Assembly (NCBI RefSeq): GCF_010729895.1
Contig: NZ_AP022612.1
Coordinates: forward strand, 186,001 to 250,000
Direction: 5' to 3'
From: Mycolicibacterium confluentis
GTDB lineage: Bacteria > Actinomycetota > Actinomycetes > Mycobacteriales > Mycobacteriaceae
Length of the DNA stretch: 64,000 nucleotides
A program made the position numbers and the translations under genes. Of the stretch, positions 26,226 to 34,976 are shown piece by piece. The notes under the pieces were generated by a model. That model searched no databases, was not told where the DNA came from, and saw nothing but the letters and a program-made list of their open reading frames with translations. Every line of letters begins with the position of its first letter. Within the stretch, counting starts at the first letter, position 1.

Positions 26226-27152
26226 GTGACATCGAATGTAAAGCAGGATCAGGGTGCCCTCGATCTGTCGGGGAAGGTCGCGGTCGTCACCGGCGCCGCG
26301 GCAGGCCTGGGTCGGGCTGAGGCCGTCGGCCTTGCCCGCGCCGGCGCGACGGTGGTGGTCAACGACATCGCCAAGGCACTCGACGCCTCCGACGTGATCG
26401 ACGAGATCATCGCCGCGGGAGGCAAGGGTGTGGCCGTCGCCGGCGACATCAGTGCGCGCTCGACGGCCGACGAACTGGTCGCCACCGCCGACGGACTCGG
26501 CGGTCTGCACATCGTCGTGAACAACGCGGGCATCACCCGGGACCGGATGCTGTTCAACATGTCCGACGAGGACTTCGACTCGGTCATCGCGGTGCATCTG
26601 CGCGGTCACTTCCTGCTGACGCGCAACGCCGCGACCTACTGGCGGGACAAGGCCAAAGAGGGCGACGGGACCGTCTACGGACGTCTGGTCAACACGTCGT
26701 CTGAGGCGGGACTGGGTGGCCCGCCCGGTCAGGCCAACTACGGCGCAGCCAAGGCCGGCATCACGGCTCTCACGGTGTCGGCCGCCCGCGGGCTCGCCCG
26801 CTACGGCGTGCGGGCGAATGCGATCTGCCCTCGGGCGCGCACGCCCATGACCGCAGAGACGTTCGGGTCGGCTCCGGAACTGGCCGAGGGTGAGGTGGAC
26901 AGCCTGTCACCCGAGCATGTCGTGACGCTGGTGCACTACCTGGCCTCTCCTGCGGCCGAGGCCGTCAACGGCCAGGTGTTCATCGTCTATGGGCCGTCGG
27001 TGGCGCTGGTGGCGCCGCCGGTAGTCGAGGAGAGGTTCGACGCCGAGGGCGGCGCGTGGGACCCCGCAGCGTTGGGTTCGGCCGTGGGCTCCTACTTTGC
27101 CGATCGGGATCCGTCGCGGATGTTTTCCGCAGTCGGGCTTCTCGATAATTGA
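26226..27152 (+). CDS. hsd4A: Short-chain hydroxysteroid dehydrogenase Hsd4A
   Basis: A 308-residue SDR with TGAAAGLGRAEAVG for the cofactor loop, NNAGITRDRM, and the catalytic YGAAKAG with the upstream NTSSEAG serine. The C-terminal extension beyond the core (VNGQVFIVYGPSVALVAPP) is typical of the 17-beta-HSD4-like group. Acts on sterol C22 side-chain hydroxyacyl-CoA and 17-hydroxysteroids, according to work on relatives. Start is GTG with AGAGG 8 nt upstream. The mce4 promoter region lies directly downstream. Matches Rv3502c. Confidence 0.88.
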   Translation: MTSNVKQDQGALDLSGKVAVVTGAAAGLGRAEAVGLARAGATVVVNDIAKALDASDVIDEIIAAGGKGVAVAGDISARSTADELVATADGLGGLHIVVNNAGITRDRMLFNMSDEDFDSVIAVHLRGHFLLTRNAATYWRDKAKEGDGTVYGRLVNTSSEAGLGGPPGQANYGAAKAGITALTVSAARGLARYGVRANAICPRARTPMTAETFGSAPELAEGEVDSLSPEHVVTLVHYLASPAAEAVNGQVFIVYGPSVALVAPPVVEERFDAEGGAWDPAALGSAVGSYFADRDPSRMFSAVGLLDN

Positions 27153-27187
27153 CGGCTCCTAAAGGGGTTGCGGGCGCCCGGCGAGAC

Positions 27188-27201
27188 TAGAACACGTTCT
27201 A
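27188..27201. promoter_or_regulatory. KstR operator box, distal site before mce4
   Basis: TAGAACACGTTCTA matches the consensus fully and is palindromic apart from the centre. TAAGGT overlaps its right end. It is the first of two sites in the 285-bp hsd4A-yrbE4A gap, whose remainder shows no gene. Confidence 0.85.
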
Positions 27202-27276
27202 AGGTGATCTAGGTCACACATGCCTTGACCTGGACAGATATATCGTTCCTGTCTCATCTCTGCGTTCTTTGACACT

Positions 27277-27290
27277 GGGAACGTGTTCTA
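27277..27290. promoter_or_regulatory. KstR-like operator box, proximal site before mce4
   Basis: GGGAACGTGTTCTA departs from the consensus only at the first position (G for T). TAGTTT (27289-27294) merges with it as the -10, predicting a transcript from about 27301 and a leader of some 137 nt before yrbE4A. Confidence 0.75.
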
Positions 27291-27437
27291 GTTTAATATG
27301 GGCGATCTCACAGGTTCGAAGGTCGAATCGGGTGAGAAAGCACCGCGAGCAGCAGTCAGCAAATACTTCGCCAAGGCAACAATTACGCGGCAAGAGTTCG
27401 TACATCTGCACTACGCCGGACGAGAAGGGGACCGAGG

Positions 27438-28202
27438 TTGATCGAACAGCTCGCGGTTCCGGCTCGGGCCGTGGGCGGCTTCTTCGAGATGTCGATCGAC
27501 ACCTTCCGGGCGATGTTCGCGCGACCCTTTCAGTTTCGCGAGTTCCTCGACCAGACCTGGATGATTGCCCGCGTCTCGCTGATCCCGACGCTGCTGGTCT
27601 CGATTCCGTTCACCGTGCTGGTCGCATTCACGCTGAACATCCTGTTGCGCGAGATCGGCGCCGCCGACCTGTCCGGCGCGGGCACCGCATTCGGCACCGT
27701 CACCCAGTTGGGCCCCGTGGTCACGGTGCTCGTGGTGGCCGGCGCCGGCGCGACGGCCATCTGTGCCGATCTGGGCGCCCGCACCATCCGCGAAGAGATC
27801 GACGCGTTGCGCGTGCTCGGCATCGATCCGATCCAGCGACTCGTCGTGCCCCGGGTGCTCGCCTCGACGTTCGTCGCGCTGCTCCTCAACGGCCTGGTGT
27901 GCGCAATCGGCATCGCCGGTGGCTACGTGTTCTCAGTCTTCCTGCAGGGCGTCAACCCCGGCGCATTCATCAACGGCCTCACCGTGCTCACCGGCCTGCC
28001 GGAACTGCTGCTCGCTGAGGTCAAGGCCCTGCTGTTCGGTGTGGTCGCCGGCCTCGTCGGCTGCTATCGCGGGCTGACCGTGCAGGGTGGCCCCAAGGGT
28101 GTGGGCGTGGCGGTCAACGAAACCGTGGTCTACGCCTTTATCTGCCTGTTCGTCATCAACGTCATCATGACCGCGATCGGCGTGAGGGTGTTGGAGCGAT
28201 GA
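27438..28202 (+). CDS. yrbE4A: Mce4 permease subunit YrbE4A
   Basis: A 254-residue MlaE-family permease with about five or six hydrophobic segments. GARTIREEIDALRVLGIDPIQRLVVPRVLA is the conserved cytoplasmic loop that docks the ATPase (the Mce ATPase MceG/Mkl is encoded elsewhere). The start is TTG at 27438 with GAGG just upstream. With YrbE4B it forms the inner-membrane channel of the Mce4 cholesterol importer. Its stop overlaps the yrbE4B ATG. The leader is long compared with the leaderless genes of the same regulon. Confidence 0.92.
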   Translation: MIEQLAVPARAVGGFFEMSIDTFRAMFARPFQFREFLDQTWMIARVSLIPTLLVSIPFTVLVAFTLNILLREIGAADLSGAGTAFGTVTQLGPVVTVLVVAGAGATAICADLGARTIREEIDALRVLGIDPIQRLVVPRVLASTFVALLLNGLVCAIGIAGGYVFSVFLQGVNPGAFINGLTVLTGLPELLLAEVKALLFGVVAGLVGCYRGLTVQGGPKGVGVAVNETVVYAFICLFVINVIMTAIGVRVLER

Positions 28203-29053
28203 GCGGCTTCAGCAGTTACGACGCCACACTGCGCCTGCGCCGTTTCGTCGCGGGGCTGCCCCGGGTGGTCGACGGGTTCGGCGAGCAGGCGCTGTTCTAC
28301 GGCGAGTCGGTGCGCTACATCCCGAACGCGCTGAGGAAGTACCGCCGCGAGACCGTCCGCCTCATCGCCGAGATGACCATGGGCACCGGCGCGCTGGCGA
28401 TCATCGGTGGCACCGTGGGTGTCGCGGCGTTCCTGACGCTGGCCTCCGGTGGTGTCATCGCGGTGCAGGGTTACTCGTCGCTGGGCAACATCGGCATCGA
28501 GGCCCTGACCGGATTCCTCTCAGCGTTCCTGAACGTGCGTGTGGTTGCGCCGATCGTCGCCGGGATCGCCCTGGCCGCCACGATCGGTGCCGGAACCACG
28601 GCCCAGTTGGGCGCGATGCGAGTGGCCGAGGAGATCGACGCAGTCGAGTCGATGGCCGTGCACTCGGTGTCCTATCTGGTGTCCACGCGCCTGATGGCCG
28701 GCCTGATCGCGATCATCCCGCTGTACTCGCTGTCGGTGCTGGCGGCGTTCTTCGCGGCCCGGTTCACCACAGTCTTCATCAACGGTCAGTCGGCGGGCCT
28801 CTACGACCACTACTTCAACACCTTCCTGGTGCCCAGTGACCTGCTGTGGTCGTTCCTGCAGGCGATCGTGATGTCTATCGCGGTCATGCTCGTGCACACC
28901 TACTACGGCTACAACGCCTCCGGCGGACCGGTCGGCGTGGGCATCGCGGTCGGCAACGCGGTGCGCACCTCGTTGATCGTGGTCGTCGTCATCACGCTGT
29001 TCATCTCACTCGCCGTGTACGGCGGGTCCGGCAACTTCAACCTCTCCGGGTAG
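28199..29053 (+). CDS. yrbE4B: Mce4 permease subunit YrbE4B
   Basis: A 284-residue partner permease. The docking loop MRVAEEIDAVESMAVHSVSYLVSTRLMAG is conserved, with transmembrane segments around residues 60-95, 115-135, 165-190 and 220-275. It overlaps yrbE4A by 4 bp and lies 6 bp before mce4A. Together with YrbE4A it should form a heterodimeric channel on which the MCE proteins sit. Confidence 0.92.
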   Translation: MSGFSSYDATLRLRRFVAGLPRVVDGFGEQALFYGESVRYIPNALRKYRRETVRLIAEMTMGTGALAIIGGTVGVAAFLTLASGGVIAVQGYSSLGNIGIEALTGFLSAFLNVRVVAPIVAGIALAATIGAGTTAQLGAMRVAEEIDAVESMAVHSVSYLVSTRLMAGLIAIIPLYSLSVLAAFFAARFTTVFINGQSAGLYDHYFNTFLVPSDLLWSFLQAIVMSIAVMLVHTYYGYNASGGPVGVGIAVGNAVRTSLIVVVVITLFISLAVYGGSGNFNLSG

Positions 29054-29059
29054 CGCGAC

Positions 29060-30259
29060 ATGGCAGAAGGCGAAGCGAAACGCACGCATGTGAGGGTGGC
29101 CGCGGCCATCCTCGGTTCGATCATCGCGGCTGCCGCGGTGTTCACCTACCTCGGCTACACCGCCGCGTTCACCTCGACCGACGCGATCACCGTGATCTCA
29201 CCCCGCGCGGGCCTGGTCATGGAGCAGGACGCCAAGGTGAAATACCGCGGCATCCAGGTCGGCAAGGTCAAGAAGATCGAGTACGAGGGCGATCGCGCCA
29301 AGCTGACCCTCGCCGTCGACAGCAGCCAACTGCGCCACATCCCGGCCAACGCGGATGTGCAGATCGCCGGCAACACGGTGTTCGGCGCCAAGTCGGTCGA
29401 GTTCCTCACGCCCACGGACCCCGAAGGCCGGATGCAACCCGGCGCGAGGATCGACGACGCCAGCGTGCAACTCGAGGTCAACACGCTGTTCCAGACGCTC
29501 ACCGACGTGCTCCACAAAATCGACCCGATCCACCTCAACGCCACCCTGACCGCACTCGGTGACGGGTTGCGCGGCAACGGTGACAACTTGGGTGCGGCGC
29601 TGGCCGGTCTGAACGGCTACCTGGACCAGATCAACCCCAAGCTGCCCACGCTGCAGTCCGACTTTCAGCAGGCCGCGGTCGTGGCCAACATCTACGCCGA
29701 CGCCGCGCCAGATCTGGCGCGGGTGTTCGACAGCGCACCGGCGCTGAGTCAGACCATCATCGACGAGCAGGACAACCTCAACGCGACCCTGCTCGCGGCG
29801 ACGGGGTTGGCCAACAACGCCCACGACACGCTTGCGCCCGCCGCCGAGGACTACATCGCGGCGATCCAGAGGGCCCGGGCCCCGGCCAAGGTGCTGGGCG
29901 ACTACTCACCGGTGTTCGGCTGCCTGCTGGAGGCCATGGTGGACGCGGCCTCCAAGTTCGGCCCCATCATCGGTGGCACCCGACCGGGCCTGTTCGTGTC
30001 GTCGAACTTCCTGCCCGGCTCGCCTGCGTACACCTACCCGGAGAGCCTGCCGATCGTGAACGCCACCGGTGGCCCCAACTGCCGTGGCCTGCCTGATATC
30101 CCGAGCAAGCAGTTCGGTGGCTCCTGGTACCGGGCGCCGTTCCTGGTGACCGACAACGCCTACGTGCCCTTCCAGCCCAACACCGAGTTGCAGTTCGACG
30201 CACCGTCGACTCTGCAGTTCCTGTTCAACGGTGCCTTTGCCGAGCGAGATGACTTCTGA
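29060..30259 (+). CDS. mce4A: MCE-family protein Mce4A
   Basis: A 399-residue substrate-binding protein of the Mce4 complex. One N-terminal transmembrane helix (about 12-35) is followed by the MCE beta-barrel domain (about 40-117, with KVKYRGIQVGKVKKI) and a long helical part that builds the periplasmic needle. The C-terminal domain contains paired cysteines (FGCLLEA, GPNCRGL). Six such proteins, A to F, form a heterohexamer that carries sterols across the envelope. The mce4B ATG overlaps its stop by one base. Confidence 0.93.
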   Translation: MAEGEAKRTHVRVAAAILGSIIAAAAVFTYLGYTAAFTSTDAITVISPRAGLVMEQDAKVKYRGIQVGKVKKIEYEGDRAKLTLAVDSSQLRHIPANADVQIAGNTVFGAKSVEFLTPTDPEGRMQPGARIDDASVQLEVNTLFQTLTDVLHKIDPIHLNATLTALGDGLRGNGDNLGAALAGLNGYLDQINPKLPTLQSDFQQAAVVANIYADAAPDLARVFDSAPALSQTIIDEQDNLNATLLAATGLANNAHDTLAPAAEDYIAAIQRARAPAKVLGDYSPVFGCLLEAMVDAASKFGPIIGGTRPGLFVSSNFLPGSPAYTYPESLPIVNATGGPNCRGLPDIPSKQFGGSWYRAPFLVTDNAYVPFQPNTELQFDAPSTLQFLFNGAFAERDDF

Positions 30260-31299
30260 TGGGCGAGAACGGAACCCTGGTCAAGGTCGGCGTGTTCACC
30301 ACCGTCATGCTGCTGGTGGCCGCCAGCCTGGTGGTGGTGTTCGGCGAGTTCCGGTTCGCGGCGGGCAACACTTATCACGCGATCTTCGAGAACGCCTCCC
30401 GGCTCAAGAGCGGTCAGGACGTGCGCATCGCCGGTGTGCCGGTCGGCACGGTCAAGTCGATCAAGCTGGCCGAGGACAACACCGTCGACGTGACGTTCGA
30501 CGTGAACAAGAAGTATCAGCTCTACACCTCGACTCGGGCGCTGATCCGTTACGAGAACCTGGTGGGGGATCGGTACCTCGAAATCACTTCCGGCCAAGGC
30601 GAACTGAGGAAGCTCCCCGGCGGCGGCACGATCGGCCTGGACAACACCGAGCCCGCACTCGACCTCGACGCGCTGCTGGGTGGCCTGCGTCCTGTGCTCA
30701 AGGGCCTGGACGGCAACAAGGTGAACGAGGTCAGCAACGCGGTCATCGAGATGCTCCAGGGCCAGGGTGGCGCGCTTGCCGAGACACTGTCGAGCACAAG
30801 TGCTTTCACCACCGACCTGGCCGCGCGTGACCAACTGATCGGTGACGTCATCAGCAACCTCAACACGGTGATCAAGACCGTCGACGACAAGGGTGCGCAG
30901 TTCGACAAGAGTGTCGATCAGCTGCAGCAGCTGATCACCGGCCTCGCGCAGAACGCGGATCCGATCGCCAACGCCATTCCGCCGCTCGCGGCGGCCGAGG
31001 CGGACCTCACCGACATGCTGGCCAAGAGTCGCCGGCCGGTCCAGGGTGTCATCGAGAATCTGCGTCCGCTGGCCGCAAAGCTCGACGAGCGCAAGCAGGA
31101 CGTCAACGACACCCTCGACCCATTGGCCGAGAACTACCTGCGCCTCAACGCACTCGGCGCCTACGGCTCGTTCTTCAACATCTATTACTGCTCGGTCCGA
31201 CTGAAGATCAACGGACCCGCGGGCAGTGACATCCTGATCCCGTTCGGCGGACCGCCGGACCCGTCTCAGGGGAGGTGCTCTCCTGCCAAGGACAACTGA
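30259..31299 (+). CDS. mce4B: MCE-family protein Mce4B
   Basis: A 346-residue MCE protein. A transmembrane helix lies at about 8-28, then the MCE domain (about 38-115, with SGQDVRIAGVPVGTVKSI) and a helical region. The C-terminal YYCSVRLKINGP with RCSPAKDN holds two cysteines. TGATG links it to mce4A. Its last 17 bases are covered by the proposed mce4C start. Confidence 0.93.
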   Translation: MGENGTLVKVGVFTTVMLLVAASLVVVFGEFRFAAGNTYHAIFENASRLKSGQDVRIAGVPVGTVKSIKLAEDNTVDVTFDVNKKYQLYTSTRALIRYENLVGDRYLEITSGQGELRKLPGGGTIGLDNTEPALDLDALLGGLRPVLKGLDGNKVNEVSNAVIEMLQGQGGALAETLSSTSAFTTDLAARDQLIGDVISNLNTVIKTVDDKGAQFDKSVDQLQQLITGLAQNADPIANAIPPLAAAEADLTDMLAKSRRPVQGVIENLRPLAAKLDERKQDVNDTLDPLAENYLRLNALGAYGSFFNIYYCSVRLKINGPAGSDILIPFGGPPDPSQGRCSPAKDN

Positions 31300-32344
31300 C
31301 GGGTCCAATCCCGTCCGGACCGGTGTCTTCGGCATCGTGGTGGTCGTGTGCCTGATCCTCGTGTCGTTCGGCTACACCAAGCTGCCGTTCTGGCCCCAGG
31401 GCAAGACCTACGAGGCCTACTTCAGCGATGCCGGCGGCATCTCGCCGGGCAACGACGTCAACATCTCCGGCATCAAGGTCGGTCATGTCGAATCGATCGG
31501 CCTGGCGGGCAACGCCGCAAAGGTCAGCTTCACGGTCGACCGCGGAATCCAGGTTGGGGACCAGACCCTGGTCGCCATCAAGACCGACACGGTGCTCGGG
31601 CAGAAGTCGCTCGACGTCAAACCGGCCGGTGGCGGCGAGGCGACCACAATCCCGTTGGGGCGCACCACGACCCCGTACACCCTTAACGCCGCCCTGCAGG
31701 ACCTCGGCGCCAACACCGCGGCACTCGACAAGCCCCAGTTGGAGCAGGCGCTGCGCACGCTGACCGACTCGTTGCGTGAGGCGACACCGCAGTTGCGGGG
31801 TGCCCTCGACGGCATCGCCGACCTGTCGCGCAGCATCAACGCGCGCGACGAGGCCCTCGGTGAGCTGTTGGCGCACAGCAGGTCCGTCACCAACACGCTC
31901 GGACAGCGCGCCAAGCAGGTCAACCAGCTGATCGTCGACGGCAACCAACTCTTCGCCGCGCTCGACGAACGCCGCGCCGCACTGTCCTCGCTGATTGCCG
32001 GAATCGACGATGTGTCCCAGCAGATCTCGGGATTCGTCGCCGACAACCGCAAGGAGTTCGGTCCGGCGCTGACCAAGCTCAATCTGGTCCTGGACAACCT
32101 CAACAGCCGCCGTGAGCAGATCAGCCAGGCCCTCAAGCGCCTGCCCGGTTACGCCACCGCGCTCGGTGAGGTGGTGGGCTCGGCGCCCGGCTTCCAGATC
32201 AACCTGTACGGCCTGCCGCCGGCGACGATCTCAGAAGTCCTGCTGGACAGCTACTTCCAACCCGGCAAGCTTCCTGACAGCCTCTCCGACTACCTGAAGG
32301 GCATGATCGCCGAACGTCTCATCCTGAGGCCGAAGTCACCATGA
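31283..32344 (+). CDS. mce4C: MCE-family protein Mce4C, probable CTG start
   Basis: A 353-residue MCE protein if read from CTG at 31283. The only ATG/GTG/TTG start is GTG 31337, which would begin inside the transmembrane helix and remove the positively charged N-terminus (PRTTDGSNPVRTG). A strong ribosome site, GGGGAGG at 31269-31275, stands 7 nt before the CTG, and the resulting length agrees with other Mce C proteins. The MCE domain (ISPGNDVNISGIKVGHVESI) and helical needle segments follow. The stop overlaps the mce4D ATG by 4 bp. Confidence 0.75.
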   Translation: MPRTTDGSNPVRTGVFGIVVVVCLILVSFGYTKLPFWPQGKTYEAYFSDAGGISPGNDVNISGIKVGHVESIGLAGNAAKVSFTVDRGIQVGDQTLVAIKTDTVLGQKSLDVKPAGGGEATTIPLGRTTTPYTLNAALQDLGANTAALDKPQLEQALRTLTDSLREATPQLRGALDGIADLSRSINARDEALGELLAHSRSVTNTLGQRAKQVNQLIVDGNQLFAALDERRAALSSLIAGIDDVSQQISGFVADNRKEFGPALTKLNLVLDNLNSRREQISQALKRLPGYATALGEVVGSAPGFQINLYGLPPATISEVLLDSYFQPGKLPDSLSDYLKGMIAERLILRPKSP

Positions 32345-33765
32345 CCGATACCCAGACTGCCACGCCCTGGCACCGCAATCGTGGGCTGCTGATCGCCCTG
32401 GTCACCGCGTTGGTGGCCGCGCTGGCCGTCGGCCTGTACGTGCTGTGGCCGGGTCGGTCCACCTACAAGGTCATCGGCTACTTCTCGTCCGCGGTGGGTC
32501 TGTACCCGGGCGACGAGGTGCGGGTGGTCGGTGTCCCCGTCGGCACCATCGACTCGATCGAACCGCGGGTCTCCGACGTCAAGATCACGATGTCGGTCTC
32601 CGGCGACGTCGTGGTGCCCGCCGACGCTCAGGCCATCGTCGTGTCACCGAATCTGGTGGCGGCGCGCTTCATTCAGCTCACCCCGGCCTACGAGCCGGGC
32701 TCGAACGCCCAGGTGCTCGCCGACGGCGCGACCATCGGCCTGGACCGCACGGGTGTGCCGGTGGAGTGGGACGAGGTCAAAACCGAACTCTCCAAGCTGT
32801 CGGAGACACTGGGCCCCGAGCAGGGCAGCCTGCAGGGGCCACTGACCGAGTTCGTCGACCAGGCCGCCACCACGTTCGACGGGAACGGCGACTCGTTCCG
32901 AGACGTGCTGCGGGAGTTGTCGCAGACCGCGGGCCGACTCGGTGACTCGCGCACGGACCTGTTCGGGACGGTCAAGAACCTGCAGCTTCTGGTGAACGCG
33001 CTGTCGCAGAGCAACGAACAGATCGTGCAGTTCTCCAACCACGTGGCGTCGGTGTCTCAGGTGCTCGCCGCGAGCACCTCGGGCCTGGACTCCACCCTGG
33101 GCACCCTCAACCAGGCTCTGAGCGACGTGCGCGGGTTCCTCGACGAGAACAACGAGACGCTGATCGGTTCGGTCAACAAGCTGACCGAGCTGACGTCGCT
33201 GATGTCCAACCAGAGTGACGACCTCGAACAGATCCTGCACGTCACGCCGAACGGCCTGGCGAACTTCTACAACATCTACAACCCCGCGCAGGGCACCGTC
33301 GGCGGCGTGCTGTCTCTGCCGAACTTCGCCAACCCCGTGCAGTTCATCTGCGGTGGCACGTTCGACACCGGCGCCACCGCCAACGGCGACAACATCAAGC
33401 GCGCCGAGATCTGCAAGCAGCGGATGGGTCCGGTGCTGCGCCGGATCACGATGAACTTCCCGCCCCTGCTGTTCCACCCGATCAACAGCATCACGGCCTA
33501 CAAGGGTCAGATCATCTACGACACCCCGGAGACCGAGGCCAAGGCCCAGACGCCGGTGCCCTACCTGCAATGGCAGCCCGCCCCGGGCGTGACACCGCCG
33601 GCGATCCCGCCGGGCGCGACGCTCGGTGACATGGTTCTGCCCCCGGCCGCCGATCCTGGCCAGATCTCACCCGGGCCGCCCTTCATCGTCGGCAGCGGAC
33701 CCGCGCCGGGTCCCGCACCCGAGGCGCCGCCAGCGCCGGCGGCGGCACCGGGAGGTGGTGGCTGA
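32341..33765 (+). CDS. mce4D: MCE-family protein Mce4D
   Basis: A 474-residue MCE protein with a transmembrane helix at about 14-36, the MCE domain (GDEVRVVGVPVGTIDSI), coiled helical segments, and a C-terminal tail of about 90 residues rich in proline and glycine (PAPGPAPEAPPAP). Paired cysteines lie in FICGGTFDTG and EICKQRMG. The Pro-rich tail may cross or contact cell-wall layers. Coupled by ATGA to mce4C and by TGATG to mce4E. Confidence 0.93.
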   Translation: MTDTQTATPWHRNRGLLIALVTALVAALAVGLYVLWPGRSTYKVIGYFSSAVGLYPGDEVRVVGVPVGTIDSIEPRVSDVKITMSVSGDVVVPADAQAIVVSPNLVAARFIQLTPAYEPGSNAQVLADGATIGLDRTGVPVEWDEVKTELSKLSETLGPEQGSLQGPLTEFVDQAATTFDGNGDSFRDVLRELSQTAGRLGDSRTDLFGTVKNLQLLVNALSQSNEQIVQFSNHVASVSQVLAASTSGLDSTLGTLNQALSDVRGFLDENNETLIGSVNKLTELTSLMSNQSDDLEQILHVTPNGLANFYNIYNPAQGTVGGVLSLPNFANPVQFICGGTFDTGATANGDNIKRAEICKQRMGPVLRRITMNFPPLLFHPINSITAYKGQIIYDTPETEAKAQTPVPYLQWQPAPGVTPPAIPPGATLGDMVLPPAADPGQISPGPPFIVGSGPAPGPAPEAPPAPAAAPGGGG

Positions 33766-34976
33766 TGGTCACCGGAGGACGACGAACGAAGGCGGGGAAC
33801 GTGGTCGCGTGGCGCAGGGGTGGACACCGGGCCGTTGTGCTGGGTGTCAGCGCGACTATGCTGGCGGGTTGCTCGTTCGGCGGGCTGAACTCGATCAACA
33901 TGCCCGGCACCAAAGGGCATGGCCCAGGCTCGTATTCGGTCACTGTGGAGCTTCCCGACGTCGCGACCCTGCCGCAGAACTCGCCAGTGCTGGTCGACGA
34001 CGTCACGGTGGGCAGCGTCTCGGGGATCGAAGCGGTCCAGCGCGCCGACGGGACGTTCTTCGCCGCGGTGAAGCTCTCGGTCGACTCGCACGTCGAACTT
34101 CCCGCCAACGCCATCGCGCGTGTCGCGCAGACGTCGCTGTTGGGTTCTCAGCACATCGAACTCGCGCCCCCGGTCGGGGAACCCGCCGAGGGAAGGCTGG
34201 TCGACGGCGCCAACATTCCGGAGAGCCGGGCCGGCCGCTATCCGACCACCGAAGAGGTGCTGTCGTCGCTGGGCTTCGTGGTCAACAAGGGCAATCTCGG
34301 TGCGCTGCAGGACATCACCGATGAGGCCTACGCCGCGGTGGCGGGCCGGGCCGGCAGTTTCGCGGGCCTGATGCCCAAGCTGGCTGAGCTGACCAACTCG
34401 CTGCAAATGCAGACCAACGACATCATTGCGGCGTTGGATGGTCTGAACCGCCTTTCGTCGACCCTGGCCAACAGCCGGGACAGCCTGGGGCGCACGCTCG
34501 AGACGCTGCCAGAGGCGCTCGAGGTGCTCAACCGCAACCGCGCCAACATCGTCGACGCCCTGACCGCGTTGGGGCGGGTGGGAACCGTCGCGGCCAACGT
34601 GCTGTCCAAGACCAAGGACGACTTCGCCGCGGACTTCAAGGATCTCTATCCGGTGATCCGGGCGTTCGCGGAGAACGCCGACAACCTGATCACGGGTTTG
34701 ACGTTCATCCCGACCTTCCCCTTCGACCGCCGGTACATGCGCAACGCGGTCCGTGGCGACTATCTGAACGTGTACGCGACCTTCGACTTGACGCTGCGGC
34801 GCCTGGGCGAGTCGGTCTTCACCACATCGGGGCTCGATCCGAACATGAAGCATATGAGCGAGGTCCTCAATCCGCCGGACTTCCTGACCGGGCAGATGGC
34901 CAACCTCTCGGGTCAGGCCGCCGATCCGTTCAAGATCCCCGCAGGTGACGTTCCCGGTGAGAAGGGACCGCGCTGA
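33765..34976 (+). CDS. mce4E: MCE-family lipoprotein Mce4E (LprN-like)
   Basis: A 403-residue MCE protein that is a lipoprotein: LAGC puts the lipidated cysteine at residue 36 after a hydrophobic stretch. The MCE domain (NSPVLVDDVTVGSVSGI) follows, then the helical region. The E subunit of each Mce complex is the lipid-anchored one. One-base overlaps (TGATG) join it to mce4D and mce4F. Confidence 0.92.
   Translation: MVTGGRRTKAGNVVAWRRGGHRAVVLGVSATMLAGCSFGGLNSINMPGTKGHGPGSYSVTVELPDVATLPQNSPVLVDDVTVGSVSGIEAVQRADGTFFAAVKLSVDSHVELPANAIARVAQTSLLGSQHIELAPPVGEPAEGRLVDGANIPESRAGRYPTTEEVLSSLGFVVNKGNLGALQDITDEAYAAVAGRAGSFAGLMPKLAELTNSLQMQTNDIIAALDGLNRLSSTLANSRDSLGRTLETLPEALEVLNRNRANIVDALTALGRVGTVAANVLSKTKDDFAADFKDLYPVIRAFAENADNLITGLTFIPTFPFDRRYMRNAVRGDYLNVYATFDLTLRRLGESVFTTSGLDPNMKHMSEVLNPPDFLTGQMANLSGQAADPFKIPAGDVPGEKGPR

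Noticed and set aside
31337..32344. mce4C starting at GTG 31337
   Set aside because: It would cut the signal-anchor helix in two and has no ribosome site, unlike CTG 31283.
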